Assembly: GCF_007786445.1 (NCBI RefSeq)
Contig: NZ_VNJI01000027.1
Coordinates: 28,767-92,766 of the forward strand
DNA from: Paenibacillus cremeus
GTDB lineage: Bacteria > Bacillota > Bacilli > Paenibacillales > NBRC-103111
Direction: 5' to 3'
DNA length: 64,000 nucleotides
The stretch's first letter is position 1, and each line of letters opens with the position of its first letter. Of this stretch, positions 33,222 through 43,128 are shown piece by piece. The notes under the pieces were generated by a model. It saw nothing but the letters and a program-made list of their open reading frames with translations, searched no databases and was not told the DNA's origin. Both the position numbers and the translations under genes were made by a program.

Positions 33222-35327
33222 TTAGAGCTGTTCAGCCAGCTTTTTTAACGTGACGTAGTCGGTCTTTCCGCTTCCAAGCAGCGGCAGCTTCTCCATCAAC
33301 TCCACACGTGAAGGCAAGAGCAGAGGCGAATAGCCGCCGGTTGCCGTATACTGCTTCAAATGCGCCACGGACGCCTGTGCTTCCGTCGTAAACAAGATAA
33401 TGCGCTCGCCCTTGCGCCCGTCGCTGACCGACACCGCGGCATATCCGGTACCTCCCAGCGCTTGCTGAGCTACCTCCTCCACCAGATTGAGCGACACCAT
33501 CTCGCCGCCGATTTTGGCAAATCGCTTCAGACGGGACACGATGCGGATATACCCCTCCTCATCGATCGTTACGATGTCGCCGCAGTCATACCATCCATCG
33601 CGGGGAACAAACCCTTTGCCGTGAATCAGATACCCTTTCATGAGGTTCGGTCCGTCGACCAGCAGGCTGCCGCCCTCCTCGATGCCTTCTACACGCTGCA
33701 GCTGATAACGCACACCCGGCAGCAGACGGCCGACCGTGCCCTTGCGATAAGCGAGCGGCGCATTGATGCTCAGAACCGGCGATGCCTCCGTCGTCCCGTA
33801 GCCTTCATAAATCCGCAGACCGAATTTGGAGCTCCACAGCTCCATGACCTCCGGCTTCAGCTTCTCTCCCCCAGCCACCACGTACCGCAGCTTGTAAAAG
33901 TCATACGGATGCGCCAGCTTCCCATAAGCGAACAGAAAGGTCGAGGTGCCGCACAGGATCGTCGCGTTGCGATCGTAGACGAGCTCGGGGATCACTTTAT
34001 AATGCAGCGGACTCGGGTACAAGATGACCTTGACCCCGGCGAGCAGCGGCATCAGCGTCCCGGCCGTGAGGCCAAAGCTGTGAAACATCGGCAGCGCGTT
34101 AAACAACGTATCTTTGGCGGTAAAATCGTACAGCGACCGCGCCTGCTGAATATTGGCGAACAGGTTGTCATGTCCGAGCACGACGCCCTTTGGCTTGCTC
34201 TCGCTGCCGGACGTGAACAGCACTACTTCGGCTGCGCCCGCCGACGCTTTTCTTCCCGTCCAAGCATCCCATAGTCCGCCTAAGCGCTCCATGCTGCCGA
34301 TCTGCTCCCGAACGTCTTCAAGATAGAGGATTCGGACATGCTTCGCCAGCACCTCCGTAACCGCCTCCAGCTTGCCCTTTTCGACGAACAGCCGGGAGGT
34401 GATCAGCGTCCGCACCTCTGCGGTTTCGCAGGCGTCCTGCAAGCTTTGGGCGCCCGCCGAGTAGTTGAGCATCGCCGGGGTTTTGCCCAGCCGCAGCAGC
34501 GCGAAGAAGGTGATCACGTGGCCGACCGAGTTCGGCAGCATCAAGCCTACCCGCTGCTCTGCGCCCAGCATCGGCTCAAGCTTCCGGCCGAACACGTACG
34601 CCGCCAGGATCAGCTTGCGGTAGCTCAGCGCCAGCGCTTGGTCCGTGCAGACCTCCAGCTGGCTGCCGCTGCGCTTCGACTGCGCCCGCAGCTCGTCGAA
34701 CAAATTCACGCCGCTGCGAATGCGGCTGGCGGCGAGCTGCTCCTGCAGCGCTCGGAGAATGCGGTCGGCGGCGCGCTCTTTTTGCACGCGCATCGGCACA
34801 CCGGCTTCCCGCTCCATCCGGAATGGCTCGCCGATATCCAGCTGCACCTCCGGGAACCAGACGGTCTTGATTTTCTCCCCCAGCCGGGACAGCTTGCTGC
34901 GCTCAAGGCCGTTGATCGCGATTGGAAACAGCTGCGCCCCCGTGCGAAGCGCGATATAGCCGATCCCCGGGTACACCTTCATAAGCCCGCCGGTGGTGGT
35001 CAGCCGCCCTTCCGGGAACATCAGGAGCGGTGTGCCCTGCTGGACGATTTTCACCATGGTGCGAACCGAATACGGATTCAGCGGGTCGACCGTCACATGG
35101 CGGAACAGGCTCATGATCGGCCCCAGCTTCCGCGCGATCCCCGTATTGATGACGAAGGTCACCTCTGGCGGCAAGTGTGCCGCAAGCACCACCGCATCAA
35201 GGAACGACAGGTGATTCGGCATCAAAATCGTCGCTCCATCAAAATGCAGCCGGGATAATCCGGTCACCCGCAGCCGGAATAGCCACCGGCAAAAAAATCG
35301 TACTACAGCGTACACCCTGTTAAGCAT
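33222..35327 (-). CDS. aas: Bifunctional acyltransferase / acyl-ACP synthetase (Aas-like)
   Basis: 701-residue fusion, close to the 719 residues of E. coli Aas. The N-terminal acyltransferase has the HX4D motif (His39-Asp44 in NHLSFLD) and FPEGRLT near residue 110. The C-terminal half is an AMP-forming acyl-activating enzyme with LFTSGSESKPKGV and YGTTEASPV. In E. coli the protein re-acylates lysophosphatidylethanolamine delivered by LplT. The ATG at 35327 follows GGAGGGG. Confidence 0.88.
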   Translation of the reverse strand: MLNRVYAVVRFFCRWLFRLRVTGLSRLHFDGATILMPNHLSFLDAVVLAAHLPPEVTFVINTGIARKLGPIMSLFRHVTVDPLNPYSVRTMVKIVQQGTPLLMFPEGRLTTTGGLMKVYPGIGYIALRTGAQLFPIAINGLERSKLSRLGEKIKTVWFPEVQLDIGEPFRMEREAGVPMRVQKERAADRILRALQEQLAASRIRSGVNLFDELRAQSKRSGSQLEVCTDQALALSYRKLILAAYVFGRKLEPMLGAEQRVGLMLPNSVGHVITFFALLRLGKTPAMLNYSAGAQSLQDACETAEVRTLITSRLFVEKGKLEAVTEVLAKHVRILYLEDVREQIGSMERLGGLWDAWTGRKASAGAAEVVLFTSGSESKPKGVVLGHDNLFANIQQARSLYDFTAKDTLFNALPMFHSFGLTAGTLMPLLAGVKVILYPSPLHYKVIPELVYDRNATILCGTSTFLFAYGKLAHPYDFYKLRYVVAGGEKLKPEVMELWSSKFGLRIYEGYGTTEASPVLSINAPLAYRKGTVGRLLPGVRYQLQRVEGIEEGGSLLVDGPNLMKGYLIHGKGFVPRDGWYDCGDIVTIDEEGYIRIVSRLKRFAKIGGEMVSLNLVEEVAQQALGGTGYAAVSVSDGRKGERIILFTTEAQASVAHLKQYTATGGYSPLLLPSRVELMEKLPLLGSGKTDYVTLKKLAEQL

Positions 35328-35485
35328 TGAAGGTCCCCTCCGTTATAGTAAAGCCCTACTTGTATTAGCATATTCATCCGTTCTGATCCAAGTCTGTATA
35401 GTCGCCGTAGGACGTAGGCTTCATTTCAACATGTTCATACTCTTATTGTAATGAATAGAAGCGTTTCGAATAGTACTAACATCCA

Positions 35486-38047
35486 CTAGTACCTCGAGGC
35501 TTGAATGAGTCGTTGCAGAACGCTAAATAATTGAATCGGATCGAAGGGCTTTGTCACATAAGCATTCATCCCCGCCTCCAGTACTTTCTCCTGGACTTCC
35601 TTCATTGTATCCGCAGTCATGGCTATGATCGGCGTATCCTTCAAATCCTCAAACGCTCTGATCCTTCTAGTTGCCTCATATCCATCCATTCGCGGCATTT
35701 GCAAGTCCATAATGATGGCGTCATAGCTCCTGCCTTGAACATATTTAACAGCCTCTTCGCCATTATCCGCCACATCGACATGCATCCCTGCCTCTTTTAG
35801 AATCTCTTTGGCTACCAGCTGATTGATCTCGTTATCCTCCACCAGCAAGATGACAGCATCACGAAGTACGGCTAGCTTATCTCCATGGTTGTAGCTGTGC
35901 TTCTGCCCTGAGCTCGGTGTGGCTGGCTGAACCAAGGTACTATGGTTATGCTCAAATTGTACAGTGAAAGTAAAACAGCTCCCGCTCCCGGCTTCGCTTT
36001 CCACCTGAAGCGTCCCTCCCATGAGTTCTGCAAGATTTTTGCTTATAACCAAACCGAGCCCTGTCCCTCCATATTTACGGGTGGTAGACATATCCGCCTG
36101 CGTAAATTCATGAAATAAAAGCTTTTGCTGCTCTGAGGTCATACCAATCCCGGTGTCGCAAACCGAAAAGCTTATTGTAACGTCGCGGTCTCCCATCGAA
36201 ACTACGGCTGCCGAGACCGATATTTCCCCGGATTCCGTGAATTTTAAAGCATTATTGGTTAAATTGAGCAGGATTTGACTCAGACGGAACGGATCGCCGA
36301 TGAGCCTTTGCGGAACTTGAGGGTGGATGGAAAAGCGCAGCGTCAAATCTTTTTCATTTGCCTTAAAACTGACCATATTGGAAAGATCGCTCATTACCTG
36401 ATACAAGTCAAAATCAATCTTTTCCAGCTCTACCTTATTGGCCTCAATTTTTGAAAAGTCCAAAATATCATTAATAATGTTCAACAGACTTTTGGCGGAA
36501 ATGATGGATTTGCCCACGTAGTTTTTTTGGATATCTGTGAGGTCCGTTTGTTGGAGCAAATAATTGAGGCCGATGACAGCATTGATCGGCGTTCGAATTT
36601 CATGACTCATCTGCGCTAGAAATCGGCTTTTAGCTTTGTTGGCATCATCCGCTTCTCTTTTCTGTTTCCAATCGGAAATATCATGAATCGTGGCCACCAT
36701 TCTCAATTGCCCCTCTAAATCCAAGGGGGAAATCGTAATCGAGTAGCTGCGCAGCTGATCATGCAGCAAATGAATGTCCGTTTCAAACCGCTGCAAGCAC
36801 CGCTGCCGGGCAGCCTCCTGAAATCGATGGACCCACTCTCCCTCATTTTGAATATGAACCAAATCCATCAGACTTTTCCCCATGATGCGTTCGATTGGAA
36901 GCTGCAGCCTATCGCCAAAAATTTTGTTGGCTGATACAATCATACCCTGGGTATCGAAGGAAAGAATAAAGTCGTCGGAATGCTCGACAATCGTGCGGTA
37001 GCGTGCCTCGCTTTCCATTAAGTGCCTCTCAGTCTGCTTTCTGTCTGTAATATCGGTACTGCTAAAAATCACTTCGATCACTTGGTCTTGCTCAAACACA
37101 GGCTGTAAAACATTAAAGGTTACAAAGCCGTTGAGCCCCGATTCGTAGGTCATTTTTTCTCCTTGAAAAACGCGATCGAGATACTCCTTTAGCATTATTT
37201 TGTGTTCCGGGGTAAGGTCGATTTCACTTAGCTTTTTCCCGGCAAGATCCTCCGGTCTTCCCCCCTGTTTATATAGCAATTGCCCTTCGCAAATCGTGTA
37301 TACGTATTCTCCTTGATCATTCCTGATGATTTTGGCCGATAATCCCGGCTGGAAATGCAGCATCCGCTGAAGCTCCAATTGAATGGAACGGACCCGTTGC
37401 TCCAATTGTTCGGTTCGAATTAAATAGGAAAGCAGGTAAGCGATAACCAGGCCCCCCAATAAGTTGAACAGGCTAATGCTGAAAAGAACCTCCAAGGGAA
37501 TGACTGCCGACAACGTACCGACCACCATCAATACGAGCACGAGACTTAAGAGCGAATACCCCCATTGAAGCCAATACGATTTCAGGCTCTTCGTGACCAG
37601 CGCCGCAGCGCAGATGAACAGAATCATGGTGTAAACGGCAATCCATGAAGAAGCGCTGATTGGCGTAATACTCATACGAAAAGCAATGATGAGAGCCCCT
37701 GCAAGGCCTGCAGCTCCAAAGCCGCCAAACTGGGCCGCTACCAGCACGGGAATATATCTTAAATCAATGACGGTGGTGGAATTGAGATGGACGCCATAAT
37801 AGACCAGAATAATTCCAAATCCTCCCTGCAACACCCCTGAGCTGAGCTTATATTTCCAATCTTGAATTATCCTGTTCTTCACCAGAAGCCGACTCGAGAA
37901 AAAAATAAACACGGTCATGAAAGCAGCATTCACAATAAGATCCTTCAGCACAGCATACACCGCCAATTCATTATCGTTATACGACAGTATTCGACAGTGG
38001 CGTTTTATTCTCCTATGTTCAGTTATCGGGAAATAGGATTTAATCAT
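35486..38047 (-). CDS. Hybrid sensor histidine kinase with 5TM-Lyt sensor, PAS domains and receiver
   Basis: 853-residue membrane hybrid kinase. Order: 5TM receptor of LytS-YhcK type (about residues 33-200, [20 protein letters not shown]), a PAS-like region (225-330), a second PAS (345-460), a HisKA box ([18 protein letters not shown], His near 488), a GHKL ATPase ([31 protein letters not shown]) and a C-terminal receiver ([11 protein letters not shown]; phosphoacceptor in [12 protein letters not shown]). The N-terminal 30 residues are not conserved and have no ribosome site, so the real start may be a GTG further in. The gene is AT-richer than its neighbours and no partner regulator is adjacent. 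Confidence 0.9.
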   Translation of the reverse strand: MIKSYFPITEHRRIKRHCRILSYNDNELAVYAVLKDLIVNAAFMTVFIFFSSRLLVKNRIIQDWKYKLSSGVLQGGFGIILVYYGVHLNSTTVIDLRYIPVLVAAQFGGFGAAGLAGALIIAFRMSITPISASSWIAVYTMILFICAAALVTKSLKSYWLQWGYSLLSLVLVLMVVGTLSAVIPLEVLFSISLFNLLGGLVIAYLLSYLIRTEQLEQRVRSIQLELQRMLHFQPGLSAKIIRNDQGEYVYTICEGQLLYKQGGRPEDLAGKKLSEIDLTPEHKIMLKEYLDRVFQGEKMTYESGLNGFVTFNVLQPVFEQDQVIEVIFSSTDITDRKQTERHLMESEARYRTIVEHSDDFILSFDTQGMIVSANKIFGDRLQLPIERIMGKSLMDLVHIQNEGEWVHRFQEAARQRCLQRFETDIHLLHDQLRSYSITISPLDLEGQLRMVATIHDISDWKQKREADDANKAKSRFLAQMSHEIRTPINAVIGLNYLLQQTDLTDIQKNYVGKSIISAKSLLNIINDILDFSKIEANKVELEKIDFDLYQVMSDLSNMVSFKANEKDLTLRFSIHPQVPQRLIGDPFRLSQILLNLTNNALKFTESGEISVSAAVVSMGDRDVTISFSVCDTGIGMTSEQQKLLFHEFTQADMSTTRKYGGTGLGLVISKNLAELMGGTLQVESEAGSGSCFTFTVQFEHNHSTLVQPATPSSGQKHSYNHGDKLAVLRDAVILLVEDNEINQLVAKEILKEAGMHVDVADNGEEAVKYVQGRSYDAIIMDLQMPRMDGYEATRRIRAFEDLKDTPIIAMTADTMKEVQEKVLEAGMNAYVTKPFDPIQLFSVLQRLIQASRY

Positions 38048-38069
38048 GAATTAACATTCAAAGCGAATA

Positions 38070-38093
38070 GGCTGCCGAAAACATCCGGCAGCC
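38070..38093. terminator. Hairpin between the orphan binding protein and hybrid kinase genes
   Basis: GGCTGCCG and CGGCAGCC form a perfect 8-bp stem, but no real T run follows on either strand. Probably a weak terminator for the binding-protein gene. Confidence 0.45.
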
Positions 38094-38115
38094 GGGGATC
38101 AAGCTGAATATTACG

Positions 38116-39462
38116 CTACTTTTTCACATTCGCCGCTTCCTGCTCCTGAATTTTCTTATTCGCCCGCTCCGCCGCTTCCCGCAGTACGGTGTTCGTATCC
38201 TTTTTGTTCGTGACGGATTCGCGGATCCCTACGTTCAGCTCTCCGCTGACAATGGAATTGTATTTGTTAAAAGAACCCAGCTGCGAATAGTTGGTAGGCT
38301 GCAGCGCCTTCACGTTCTTGCCCTTATAGAGCTTGTTGTCCGTCCCGAATTGCTCCCGGATGGACTTATTCGACAGTGCGCTGAGGAAGTTGCCTTCCTT
38401 AATATTTTTCAGCTGGTATTCATCCGAGGTCAAATAGGAGATCGCCTCGAACGCATCGTCGCGTTTCTCCGCTTGGGAGGTTATGTACCAGTACACCGGG
38501 TACGGCTGCGGTCCAGCCTGCGGCGTATCCTTGAACACCGGAAAGGACGCAATGTCAAAATTCATATCGCCCACCTCGGTCTCATTATGCAGCGCAGTCG
38601 TAGCGAGGAACATCGCCACATTCCGGTCCTTGAAAAAGCGGTTTCGCTCGTAAGGCTCCGACAGCTGGTTCGTTTTGAACACTTCGTAGCCGGGCAGCCG
38701 GTAGAAGCGAAGCAGGTTATCGGTGAAGGATTTCCAGCGGTCGTCCTTGTCCAGCGTCGCTTGCTTATCACTCGTGACCAGCGGAATCGACTGCTGATTC
38801 ATCAGCGCCAGATGGTTATACGAGGAGCCGAAGCCGTAGTACGAAGCCCCCCCCTCGCTGCGGGTCATTTTTTTGCTGACCTCAAACAGCTCGTCCCACG
38901 TCATGCCGTCCTTCGGATACGGAACACCGAACTTATCGAATAAATCCTTGTTGTAATAAATCGCTGATGGCGGGACATATACCGGGAGTCCATAAATGCC
39001 GTTCCCCCCGGCCATTTTGCGCGCAGCGTCGACCATCGTCGGTTCGAGCCGGCCCAGGTCATAGTTGTATTTTTTGATGAGCGGTGAGATGTCCGATTGC
39101 AAGCCCGTGTCCAAAATGTTCGCCTGCGACGCTCCGATCGAGACGTAAATCAGATCAATCCGCTGGCCTGCCGTAATGAGATCCTGGAGCTTGCCGGTAA
39201 TGTATTTGATTTTGATATGCGGGAACTTCTTTTGAATTGGATCGCCGAACGTTTTGAAAAATTGATCCTCTGGCCAATCCGCCGGAAACGGATGATACAC
39301 TACTAGCTCGACCGGCTCTTTCTTGGCTGCGGCGGATGCTGGGGCTGTGGAATCGTCTTTGCTGACAGGCGCAGAGCTTGAGGCCGAGCAGGCCGTCACA
39401 AAAAGAGAAGCAGTGAGCATGGTCGCAGCTACGGTGCGAAGGTATGCGTTCTTGCGGTTCAT
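38116..39462 (-). CDS. Orphan sugar-type solute-binding lipoprotein
   Basis: 448-residue family 1 binding protein with lipobox VTAC at Cys25. A Ser/Ala linker is followed by VELVVYHPFPADWPEDQFF and later AIYYNKDLFDKFGVPYPKDGMTWDELF, the hinge-region pattern of CUT1 receptors. No permease gene is adjacent, so it either serves a distant transporter or presents ligand to a sensor. The neighbouring hybrid kinase is a possible partner only by position. The ATG at 39462 follows GGGAGG. Confidence 0.9.
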   Translation of the reverse strand: MNRKNAYLRTVAATMLTASLFVTACSASSSAPVSKDDSTAPASAAAKKEPVELVVYHPFPADWPEDQFFKTFGDPIQKKFPHIKIKYITGKLQDLITAGQRIDLIYVSIGASQANILDTGLQSDISPLIKKYNYDLGRLEPTMVDAARKMAGGNGIYGLPVYVPPSAIYYNKDLFDKFGVPYPKDGMTWDELFEVSKKMTRSEGGASYYGFGSSYNHLALMNQQSIPLVTSDKQATLDKDDRWKSFTDNLLRFYRLPGYEVFKTNQLSEPYERNRFFKDRNVAMFLATTALHNETEVGDMNFDIASFPVFKDTPQAGPQPYPVYWYITSQAEKRDDAFEAISYLTSDEYQLKNIKEGNFLSALSNKSIREQFGTDNKLYKGKNVKALQPTNYSQLGSFNKYNSIVSGELNVGIRESVTNKKDTNTVLREAAERANKKIQEQEAANVKK

Positions 39463-39642
39463 TGAAGAAACCTCCCATATGATGGTTTTTTTCTAAAATT
39501 TACCTCTCTGGTGTATTATCGCACGGTTTGTATACGCTTACAATAGGATTTTGGTAATATGACGCCCCCAATTGATTATTTGCCAGGCCGCGAATTCTGT
39601 TATCATAGAACATGTTCAATGAAAAAAAGGAAGGTTTCCACC

Positions 39643-42600
39643 ATGAGCTTTCAGCTAACCGAGCGGGTCATCAAGCTGCTGTGCGGCCCGCTTGCCTATA
39701 CGCAAGGCGAGGCCTACTATCGCGAAAATAAAGTTCAGATCTCGCACGTTGACCCTGATGAGACTCTCTATACGGCAACCGTACAAGGCTCCCGTCTTCA
39801 TCGCGTGCAGGTCGATATCGATTCGAACGGCGACGTCTTCCCGGATTGCACATGTCCTGCCTATCAATCCTCGGAGCGCAACTGCAAGCATATCGCCGCC
39901 GTGCTGCTTGCCATTCATGATCGGCTGCACGACGGGGATGCGCCGGTGCGATCTTATGCCGGCAGCTCGCGAGACGGTTTCGATACCGGTACGCTGGTTC
40001 GTCGGTATGGCGGTGCGAGCGCCAAAGCGCTGCGCGAGGCAGCCCAAACCGAGCTGATGGACAGCGTGCTGGAGCTGTTCGACGAGCGACCGCAGCGGGC
40101 CATCGGCACGCGTACGCTGATCGATTCCAGAACGCCGCTGGAGGTAGAATTCACCTGCAAGCCGATGTCTTACGGCTATCGGAGGCTCATGTTCGCGATT
40201 GAGCTGAAGGTTGGCCCCAAGCGCCTCTACATCGTGCAAAAAATTCGCGCATTTCTGGAGCAGCTGGATCGTGGAGAAGCGTTTGTGTTTTCCAAGCATT
40301 TTACCTACGATCCAAAGCTTCACCGCTTTCGGCCGGAGCAGGAAGCCATTCTCAAGCAGTTGATTCAGGTGTATGCGAACGAAAAGCTGTACCGCGAAGC
40401 GGCCTCGGGCTATTCTTCCGCTGCCTCCAGCGGGGGTGGAGAGCGGCTGCTGCTGCTTCCTCCGGCCGCATGGGATGTCCTTCTCCCCTTGCTGGCTGCG
40501 GCCCCATCAGTCCGGTTCGAACAGGACAGCGTTACTTATGAGGGGCTTCGCGTTTCAGACGAGCCGCTGCCGCTGCAGTTTGAGTTCGACGAAGCCGCGA
40601 GCGACAGCTGCCGTCTGGAGGTGCAAGGGCTGGAGCAGCTGACGGTGATGGAGCCTTATGGCATGGTCATTGCCGAAGGAAAGCTGGTCCGGCTGCCTCC
40701 TGCGGAGTGCAAGCGTCTGGCAGAGCTCAAGCTTACGCTCGAGGAGTACGGTCAGCGGCATCTCCGAATTTCGGCGGAGCATGTCGAGCCGTTCATGGAA
40801 AAGGTCATTCCCGGGCTCATGAAGCTGGGCAATGTGCGAATTGCTCAGGCGGTGTCCGAACGGATCGTGCATACGCCGCTCCAAGCGAAGCTGTATTTGG
40901 ACCGGGTGAGAGACCGTCTCTTGGCCGGGCTGGAGTTTCACTACGGGGATATTGTAATCCAGCCGCTGGACACCGCTTCGCGTAAGCGCAGCGAAGGCCG
41001 CATCCTGATGCGCGACGGCGAGCAGGAGCAGCGTATTCTGGAGCTGATGGAGCAAGCGGGCTTCGCCCAGACCGAAGGCGGCTATTTCACGGAGGACGAG
41101 GAAGCGGAATATACGTTTTTGTATCACATCGTTCCCCAATTGGAAAAGCTGGTCTCCGTCTACGCCACCTCTGCCGTCAAAATCCGGCTGTTCACCGAGC
41201 ATGCCCCGGTAAAAGTCAACGTGGACGTGGATGAGCGGACGGATTGGCTCGAATTCAAGTTCGACATGACCGGCATTCCTGAAGCCGATATTCGCCAGCT
41301 GCTGAAGTCGCTCGAGGAGAAGCGCAGGTATTACCGCCTGCCGAACGGCGCATTACTGCCGCTGGAGAGCAAAGAGTTTCAAGAGCTCGTCCGGTTCATG
41401 AACGAAGTCGGGATCCGACAGGCGGATTTGAAGGGCTCGCAGCTTCGTCTTCCGGCTGTTCGCGGGCTTCATCTAATGGACGCCGAGCAGGAGCTGCGCC
41501 AGGGGCACACCGTAAAGCTCGGCAAATCGCTGCGGCAGCTGCTGGATAACATGCGGAACCCGGATAACCTGGACTTTCCTGTACCGAACCCTCTGGCCTC
41601 CGTGCTGAGGGATTATCAGAAGCTGGGCTACCAGTGGCTGAAGACGCTCGCGCATTACCGGTTCGGCGGCATTTTGGCGGACGATATGGGGCTGGGCAAA
41701 ACGCTGCAGAGCATCGCGTTTCTCGTCTCGGTGCTGCCGGAGATCCGGGAGAGTCAGCAGCCCGCGCTGATCGTCTCCCCAGCGTCGCTCGTGTACAATT
41801 GGCGCAATGAATTGGCCAAATTCGCCCCCGACGTTCGAGCCGTCATCGCCGATGGCAGCCGGGAGGAACGCAGCGGTAAGCTGAAAGCTTTGAATGAGGC
41901 TCAGCCGCCGGACGTGATCATCACCTCCTATCCGCTGCTGCGCCGGGATATCGACTTGTACGTGGAGTCGACGTTTCACACCCTCATTTTGGATGAAGCG
42001 CAGGTGTTTAAAAACTACACCACCCAAACCGCTCAAGCGGTAAAAGAGCTGCAGGCCCGATACCGGTTCGCCCTCACGGGAACCCCGGTGGAAAATGCGC
42101 TGGAGGAGCTTTGGTCCATATTTGATGCGGTATTCCCGGAGCTGTTCTCCGGCCGAAAAGCGTTCCAGGAGCTCTCCCGGGAAGCCGTCGCGAAGCGGGC
42201 CCGTCCATTCCTGCTGCGCCGGGTTAAAAGCGATGTGCTGAAGGAGCTGCCGGAGAAGATCGAGACGCTGCAAGCCGCCGAGCTGCTTCCGGAGCAGAAG
42301 AAGCTGTACGTGGCGTACTTGGCCCAGCTGCGGCAGGAGACGCTGAAGCATTTGAACGAAGAGGGCCTGCAGAAGCATCGGATCAAAATTTTGGCCGGTC
42401 TGACCCGGCTTCGCCAGCTTTGCTGCCATCCCGCCCTGTTCGTCGAGGGCTACCGCGGAGGCTCCGCCAAGTTCGAGCAGCTGATGGACATTGTCGAGGA
42501 GTGCCGCAGCGCTGGGAAGCGGATGCTGGTGTTCTCCCAGTTTACGGAGATGCTCGGCTTGATCGGGCGGGAGCTTGGGCTTCGGGGCGTGCCGCATTTT

Positions 42601-42975
42601 TACTTGGACGGCCAAACCCCTGCCGCAGAGCGGGTAGAGCTGTGCAGCCGCTTTAACGCAGGGGAACGGGACCTGTTCCTCATCTCGCTGAAGGCGGGCG
42701 GCACTGGACTGAACTTGACTGGCGCGGATACGGTGCTGCTCTATGATCTGTGGTGGAACCCCGCCGTGGAGCAGCAGGCAGCCGATCGCGCGCACCGCAT
42801 CGGGCAGAAGAACGTCGTACAGGTCATTCGGCTGGTCGCGCAAGGCACCGTGGAAGAAAAAATGTTCGCGCTGCAGCAGCGCAAGAAGAACCTGATCGAG
42901 GAAGTGATTCAGCCGGGTCACGAGGCGCTATCCTCCCTGACGGAGCAGGATATTCGGGAGCTGCTTATGATTTGA
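39643..42975 (+). CDS. SNF2 family helicase-like ATPase with SWIM zinc finger
   Basis: 1110-residue protein. An N-terminal SWIM domain has the CxCx(n)CxH pattern (Cys69, Cys71, Cys81, His83 in DCTCPAY and NCKHIAA). A long middle region has little recognised sequence. The C-terminal 470 residues form a Snf2 motor: motif I DDMGLGKT near residue 680, motif II LDEAQ near 782, motif III ALTGTPVEN, then motifs V and VI (SLKAGGTGLNLT; DRAHRIGQ). Such bacterial proteins are DNA-dependent ATPases of uncertain function, sometimes linked to transcription recycling or repair. The ATG at 39643 has AGGAAGG upstream; longer forms (from 39559) lack conservation. Confidence 0.92.
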   Translation: MSFQLTERVIKLLCGPLAYTQGEAYYRENKVQISHVDPDETLYTATVQGSRLHRVQVDIDSNGDVFPDCTCPAYQSSERNCKHIAAVLLAIHDRLHDGDAPVRSYAGSSRDGFDTGTLVRRYGGASAKALREAAQTELMDSVLELFDERPQRAIGTRTLIDSRTPLEVEFTCKPMSYGYRRLMFAIELKVGPKRLYIVQKIRAFLEQLDRGEAFVFSKHFTYDPKLHRFRPEQEAILKQLIQVYANEKLYREAASGYSSAASSGGGERLLLLPPAAWDVLLPLLAAAPSVRFEQDSVTYEGLRVSDEPLPLQFEFDEAASDSCRLEVQGLEQLTVMEPYGMVIAEGKLVRLPPAECKRLAELKLTLEEYGQRHLRISAEHVEPFMEKVIPGLMKLGNVRIAQAVSERIVHTPLQAKLYLDRVRDRLLAGLEFHYGDIVIQPLDTASRKRSEGRILMRDGEQEQRILELMEQAGFAQTEGGYFTEDEEAEYTFLYHIVPQLEKLVSVYATSAVKIRLFTEHAPVKVNVDVDERTDWLEFKFDMTGIPEADIRQLLKSLEEKRRYYRLPNGALLPLESKEFQELVRFMNEVGIRQADLKGSQLRLPAVRGLHLMDAEQELRQGHTVKLGKSLRQLLDNMRNPDNLDFPVPNPLASVLRDYQKLGYQWLKTLAHYRFGGILADDMGLGKTLQSIAFLVSVLPEIRESQQPALIVSPASLVYNWRNELAKFAPDVRAVIADGSREERSGKLKALNEAQPPDVIITSYPLLRRDIDLYVESTFHTLILDEAQVFKNYTTQTAQAVKELQARYRFALTGTPVENALEELWSIFDAVFPELFSGRKAFQELSREAVAKRARPFLLRRVKSDVLKELPEKIETLQAAELLPEQKKLYVAYLAQLRQETLKHLNEEGLQKHRIKILAGLTRLRQLCCHPALFVEGYRGGSAKFEQLMDIVEECRSAGKRMLVFSQFTEMLGLIGRELGLRGVPHFYLDGQTPAAERVELCSRFNAGERDLFLISLKAGGTGLNLTGADTVLLYDLWWNPAVEQQAADRAHRIGQKNVVQVIRLVAQGTVEEKMFALQQRKKNLIEEVIQPGHEALSSLTEQDIRELLMI

Positions 42976-42996
42976 AGGATTGGATTGATTCTTGTT

Positions 42997-43029
42997 AGCC
43001 CTGGCCAGCCTGGTCAGGGCCTGTTTTTC
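42997..43029 (+). terminator. Terminator after the SNF2 gene
   Basis: GCCCTGGCCA-GCC-TGGTCAGGGC stem followed by CTGTTTTT. Confidence 0.85.
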
Positions 43030-43052
43030 ATATTGGAAAACTCCTCTCTCAT

Positions 43053-43064
43053 ATGCTTAAGCAT
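43053..43064. promoter_or_regulatory. Palindrome upstream of the oxalate decarboxylase gene
   Basis: ATGCTTAAGCAT is a perfect 12-bp palindrome 64 bp before the start codon, next to a TATAGT hexamer at 43069. It is a candidate operator; no matching -35 element was found. Confidence 0.35.
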
Positions 43065-43128
43065 CAGGTATAGTCATGACTAGGAGCCCGTCCGAAGGAC
43101 AGACTCCACAGAGAGGAGATTTTGACCC

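Noticed and set aside
41473..42921. 482-codon open frame antisense to the SNF2 gene
   Set aside because: It shadows a gene with all helicase motifs, has no ribosome site and its translation is low-complexity (rich in Gln, Arg, Leu, His).
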